A DNA stretch of 12,796 nt, taken from contig JADHWK010000064.1 in assembly GCA_016783505.1 (NCBI GenBank), positions 1 to 12,796 of the forward strand. Direction: 5' to 3'. The notes under the pieces are model-generated. The model was not told where the DNA came from. It did no database searches and worked only from the letters and a program-made list of their open reading frames with translations. Of this stretch, positions 12,792-12,796 are shown piece by piece. A program made the position numbers and the translations under genes. How positions within the stretch are numbered: position 1 is the first letter of the stretch; the number at the start of each line of letters is the position of its first letter. The DNA comes from Candidatus Zhuqueibacterota bacterium. GTDB taxonomy: Bacteria; BS750m-G25.

Positions 12792-12796
12792 AATAA

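Overview
The window is bacterial chromosome from an organism I cannot place to phylum. Two things suggest a Gram-positive-like or deep-branching lineage: the long SRP RNA with an Alu domain, and the order tRNA, SRP RNA, dnaX, ybaB/ebfC, recR. The core genes look moderately GC-rich. The right half is visibly AT-rich. All genes except a transposase stub at base 1 lie on the minus strand.

Left edge (1-277): the C-terminal end of an IS1595-type transposase, its probable terminal repeat, and a pyrimidine-rich spacer with an 8-bp tandem repeat. Core block (278-6452), given in transcription order from the right: tRNA-Ala(CGC), SRP RNA with no spacer after the tRNA CCA, dnaX, ybaB, recR, pgsA, pgpA, cinA. 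These serve translation and secretion, replication and repair, phosphatidylglycerol synthesis, and nucleotide salvage. The dnaX-ybaB gap holds the decayed remains of a MNT/HepT (nucleotidyltransferase/HEPN) toxin-antitoxin pair. The other large gaps hold palindromic micro-repeats.

Accessory block (6480-12791): the main interest. Reading leftward from a tyrosine recombinase remnant there is an attI-like hairpin and then three back-to-back units. Each unit starts at a GTT and ends in a long hairpin whose first arm is the inverted copy of that unit's own 5' end. This is the architecture of integron gene cassettes with attC sites. The recombinase lacks the extra segment that marks IntI and points toward the array. 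Cassette 1 carries a small membrane protein. Cassette 2 carries a receiver domain with a C-terminal membrane anchor. Cassette 3, about 3.9 kb, carries an ORC1/CDC6-like ATPase, a deoxyribosyltransferase/TIR-like effector, and a companion protein with two Rossmann-like lobes; it looks like a defence system. The ATPase and effector are one reading frame broken at a run of ten A residues.

The recombinase has lost its N-terminal half at a junction with a small YgiT-type zinc-finger operon, and it carries a palindromic micro-repeat inside its catalytic domain. The array is therefore probably no longer mobile by its own enzyme. No CRISPR array or prophage structural gene was seen.
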